Positions 6,908 to 7,618 of a stretch of DNA of 7,618 nucleotides are shown piece after piece. Position numbers and translations under genes: made by a program. Every line of letters starts with the position of its first letter. Within the stretch, counting starts at the first letter, position 1. The stretch is from assembly GCA_903953455.1 (NCBI GenBank), contig CAJBJW010000124.1, positions 1 through 7,618 on the forward strand, in the 5' to 3' direction. This DNA comes from an uncultured Pseudomonadota bacterium. GTDB taxonomy: Bacteria > Pseudomonadota > Gammaproteobacteria > Methylococcales > Methylomonadaceae. Below the pieces are notes generated by a model. It was not told the origin of the DNA, did not search any database, and saw nothing but the letters and a program-made list of their open reading frames with translations.

Positions 6908-6950
6908 AAAAAGTCAGCGAACGCGTTTACAACAAACGCTTGCGCTGACT
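6908..6950 (-). terminator. Intrinsic-terminator-like hairpin overlapping the rpoN 3' end
   Basis: In minus-strand RNA an 8-bp outer stem AGTCAGCG/CGCTGACT encloses a 3x3 internal loop, then a 6-bp inner stem GCGTTT/AAACGC with a GTTGT loop. A short T-run follows directly (TTTT, then ATGTTTC). The hairpin includes the last codons and stop of rpoN; the TAA lies across the loop/stem junction. A translating ribosome would therefore melt it. It may reduce read-through from rpoN into hpf. Confidence 0.6.
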
Positions 6951-7618
6951 AGAGGAGGAAATAAACATCGCTTCGCGATATTTAGCTACTGTTCTGCGGG
7001 CAACGTTAATGCCCTTTACTTTTAAAAATTCAGCTATTTTACTATCACTGAGTGGTTTAGCGATATTTTCATTGCTAATAAGTTCTTTAATTAACGCACG
7101 AATAGCGGTTGAGGAACACTCACCACCGCCATCTGTTGAAACATGGCTTGAGAAAAAATATTTAAACTCAACAATACCATTTGGTGTGTGCATATATTTT
7201 TGGGTTGTTACACGAGAAATCGTAGACTCATGAAGCTCTAACTCTTCAGCAACATCACGCAGCACCATTGACTTCATTGCAATAGAGCCATGTTCAAAAA
7301 AAGCAGTTTGTTTTTCAACGATACAACTCGCCACGCGCAAAAGTGTATCGTTTCGACTATGTAAACTTTTAATAAACCACTTTGCTTCCTGCAAATGCTC
7401 TTTCATACAAGTATTGTCTTTGCCTGTATCTGATTTTTTAATCAGATTTGCATACGTTTCATTAATACAAAGTTTAGGTGCAATATCTGGATTAAGCTCA
7501 ACTCGCCAGCGATCATTTATTTTTCTTACATAAACGTCCGGCACAACATATTCCGATAAAGTACTTTGAATTTTTTCACCCGGCTTAGGATCTAAAGTGC
7601 GAATTAAAACGACAATAT
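6927..7618 (-). CDS. rpoN: RNA polymerase sigma-54 factor, C-terminal part
   Basis: This is the 3' portion of rpoN. The frame stays open to the right edge, reading IVVLIRTLDPKPGEKIQ and then EYVVPDVYVRKINDRW, so the GTG at 7544 is internal and the true start lies outside the window. About 229 of roughly 480 residues are visible. They include part of the core-binding region, the helix-turn-helix region (DVAEELELHESTISRVT), the conserved GGGECSS-type loop, and the RpoN box ARRTVAKYRE (6972-7001) that contacts the -24 promoter element. Sigma-54 directs RNA polymerase to -24/-12 promoters and needs AAA+ activators. No truncation or frameshift is seen in the visible part. The hpf gene follows after 48 nt, with a terminator-like hairpin at the junction. 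Confidence 0.96.
   Translation of the reverse strand, partial: IVVLIRTLDPKPGEKIQSTLSEYVVPDVYVRKINDRWRVELNPDIAPKLCINETYANLIKKSDTGKDNTCMKEHLQEAKWFIKSLHSRNDTLLRVASCIVEKQTAFFEHGSIAMKSMVLRDVAEELELHESTISRVTTQKYMHTPNGIVEFKYFFSSHVSTDGGGECSSTAIRALIKELISNENIAKPLSDSKIAEFLKVKGINVARRTVAKYREAMFISSSSQRKRLL

Noticed and set aside
6889..6917. Promoter for hpf (CTGACT, 17-nt spacer, TATAAG)
   Set aside because: Transcription would start about 3-5 nt before the ATG and exclude the AAGGAA ribosome-binding site, which overlaps the -10. Probably a coincidence of AT-rich sequence.
7009..7233. Plus-strand reading frame opposite rpoN
   Set aside because: It lies antisense to a well-conserved part of sigma-54 and has no supporting start signal or family resemblance.

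Overview
The window looks like a piece of an AT-rich gammaproteobacterial chromosome. The evidence is a recognisable sigma-54 gene (rpoN) followed by a short-form hibernation factor (hpf), then a gammaproteobacterial-type oligopeptidase A (prlC) preceded by a small glutaredoxin-like gene. I cannot name the genus. The window is gene-dense, and no gap without a gene exceeds about 110 bases.

Layout: the only plus-strand gene is the 3' part of a DUF2126 protein (putative amidoligase), entering from the left edge and ending at 1302. Everything else is on the minus strand and reads right to left: rpoN (5' end outside the window), hpf, a DUF836/glutaredoxin-like gene, prlC, a secreted SGNH hydrolase, and an acyltransferase-3/SGNH fusion. 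The last four are tightly packed (3-nt gap, 16-nt gap, 26-nt overlap), so they probably form one operon or an operon tail. A strong hairpin lies between the convergent DUF2126 and acyltransferase genes. A terminator-like hairpin overlaps the 3' end of rpoN, and another hairpin follows hpf.

Roles: rpoN and hpf belong to a conserved neighbourhood for alternative-sigma transcription and ribosome hibernation. The glutaredoxin-like protein and PrlC are probable cytoplasmic housekeeping functions. The two distal genes look like a membrane acyl-transfer pair: AT3 moves acyl groups across the inner membrane, and SGNH domains transfer or remove them on a cell-envelope glycan.

The most notable signal is inside prlC. 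Two 16-bp sequences, TGTTCCACGTGAAACA and TGTTTCACGTGGAACA, both match the chromosomal ParB-binding site parS. They are reverse complements of each other and lie 45 bp apart. They sit in a stretch of about 20 codons that appears to be an in-frame insertion relative to E. coli oligopeptidase A, and they are translated as MFHVKQS and MFHVEQS. The gene therefore appears to encode a peptidase and also carry a centromere-like locus, which would place the window in the origin domain of the chromosome.
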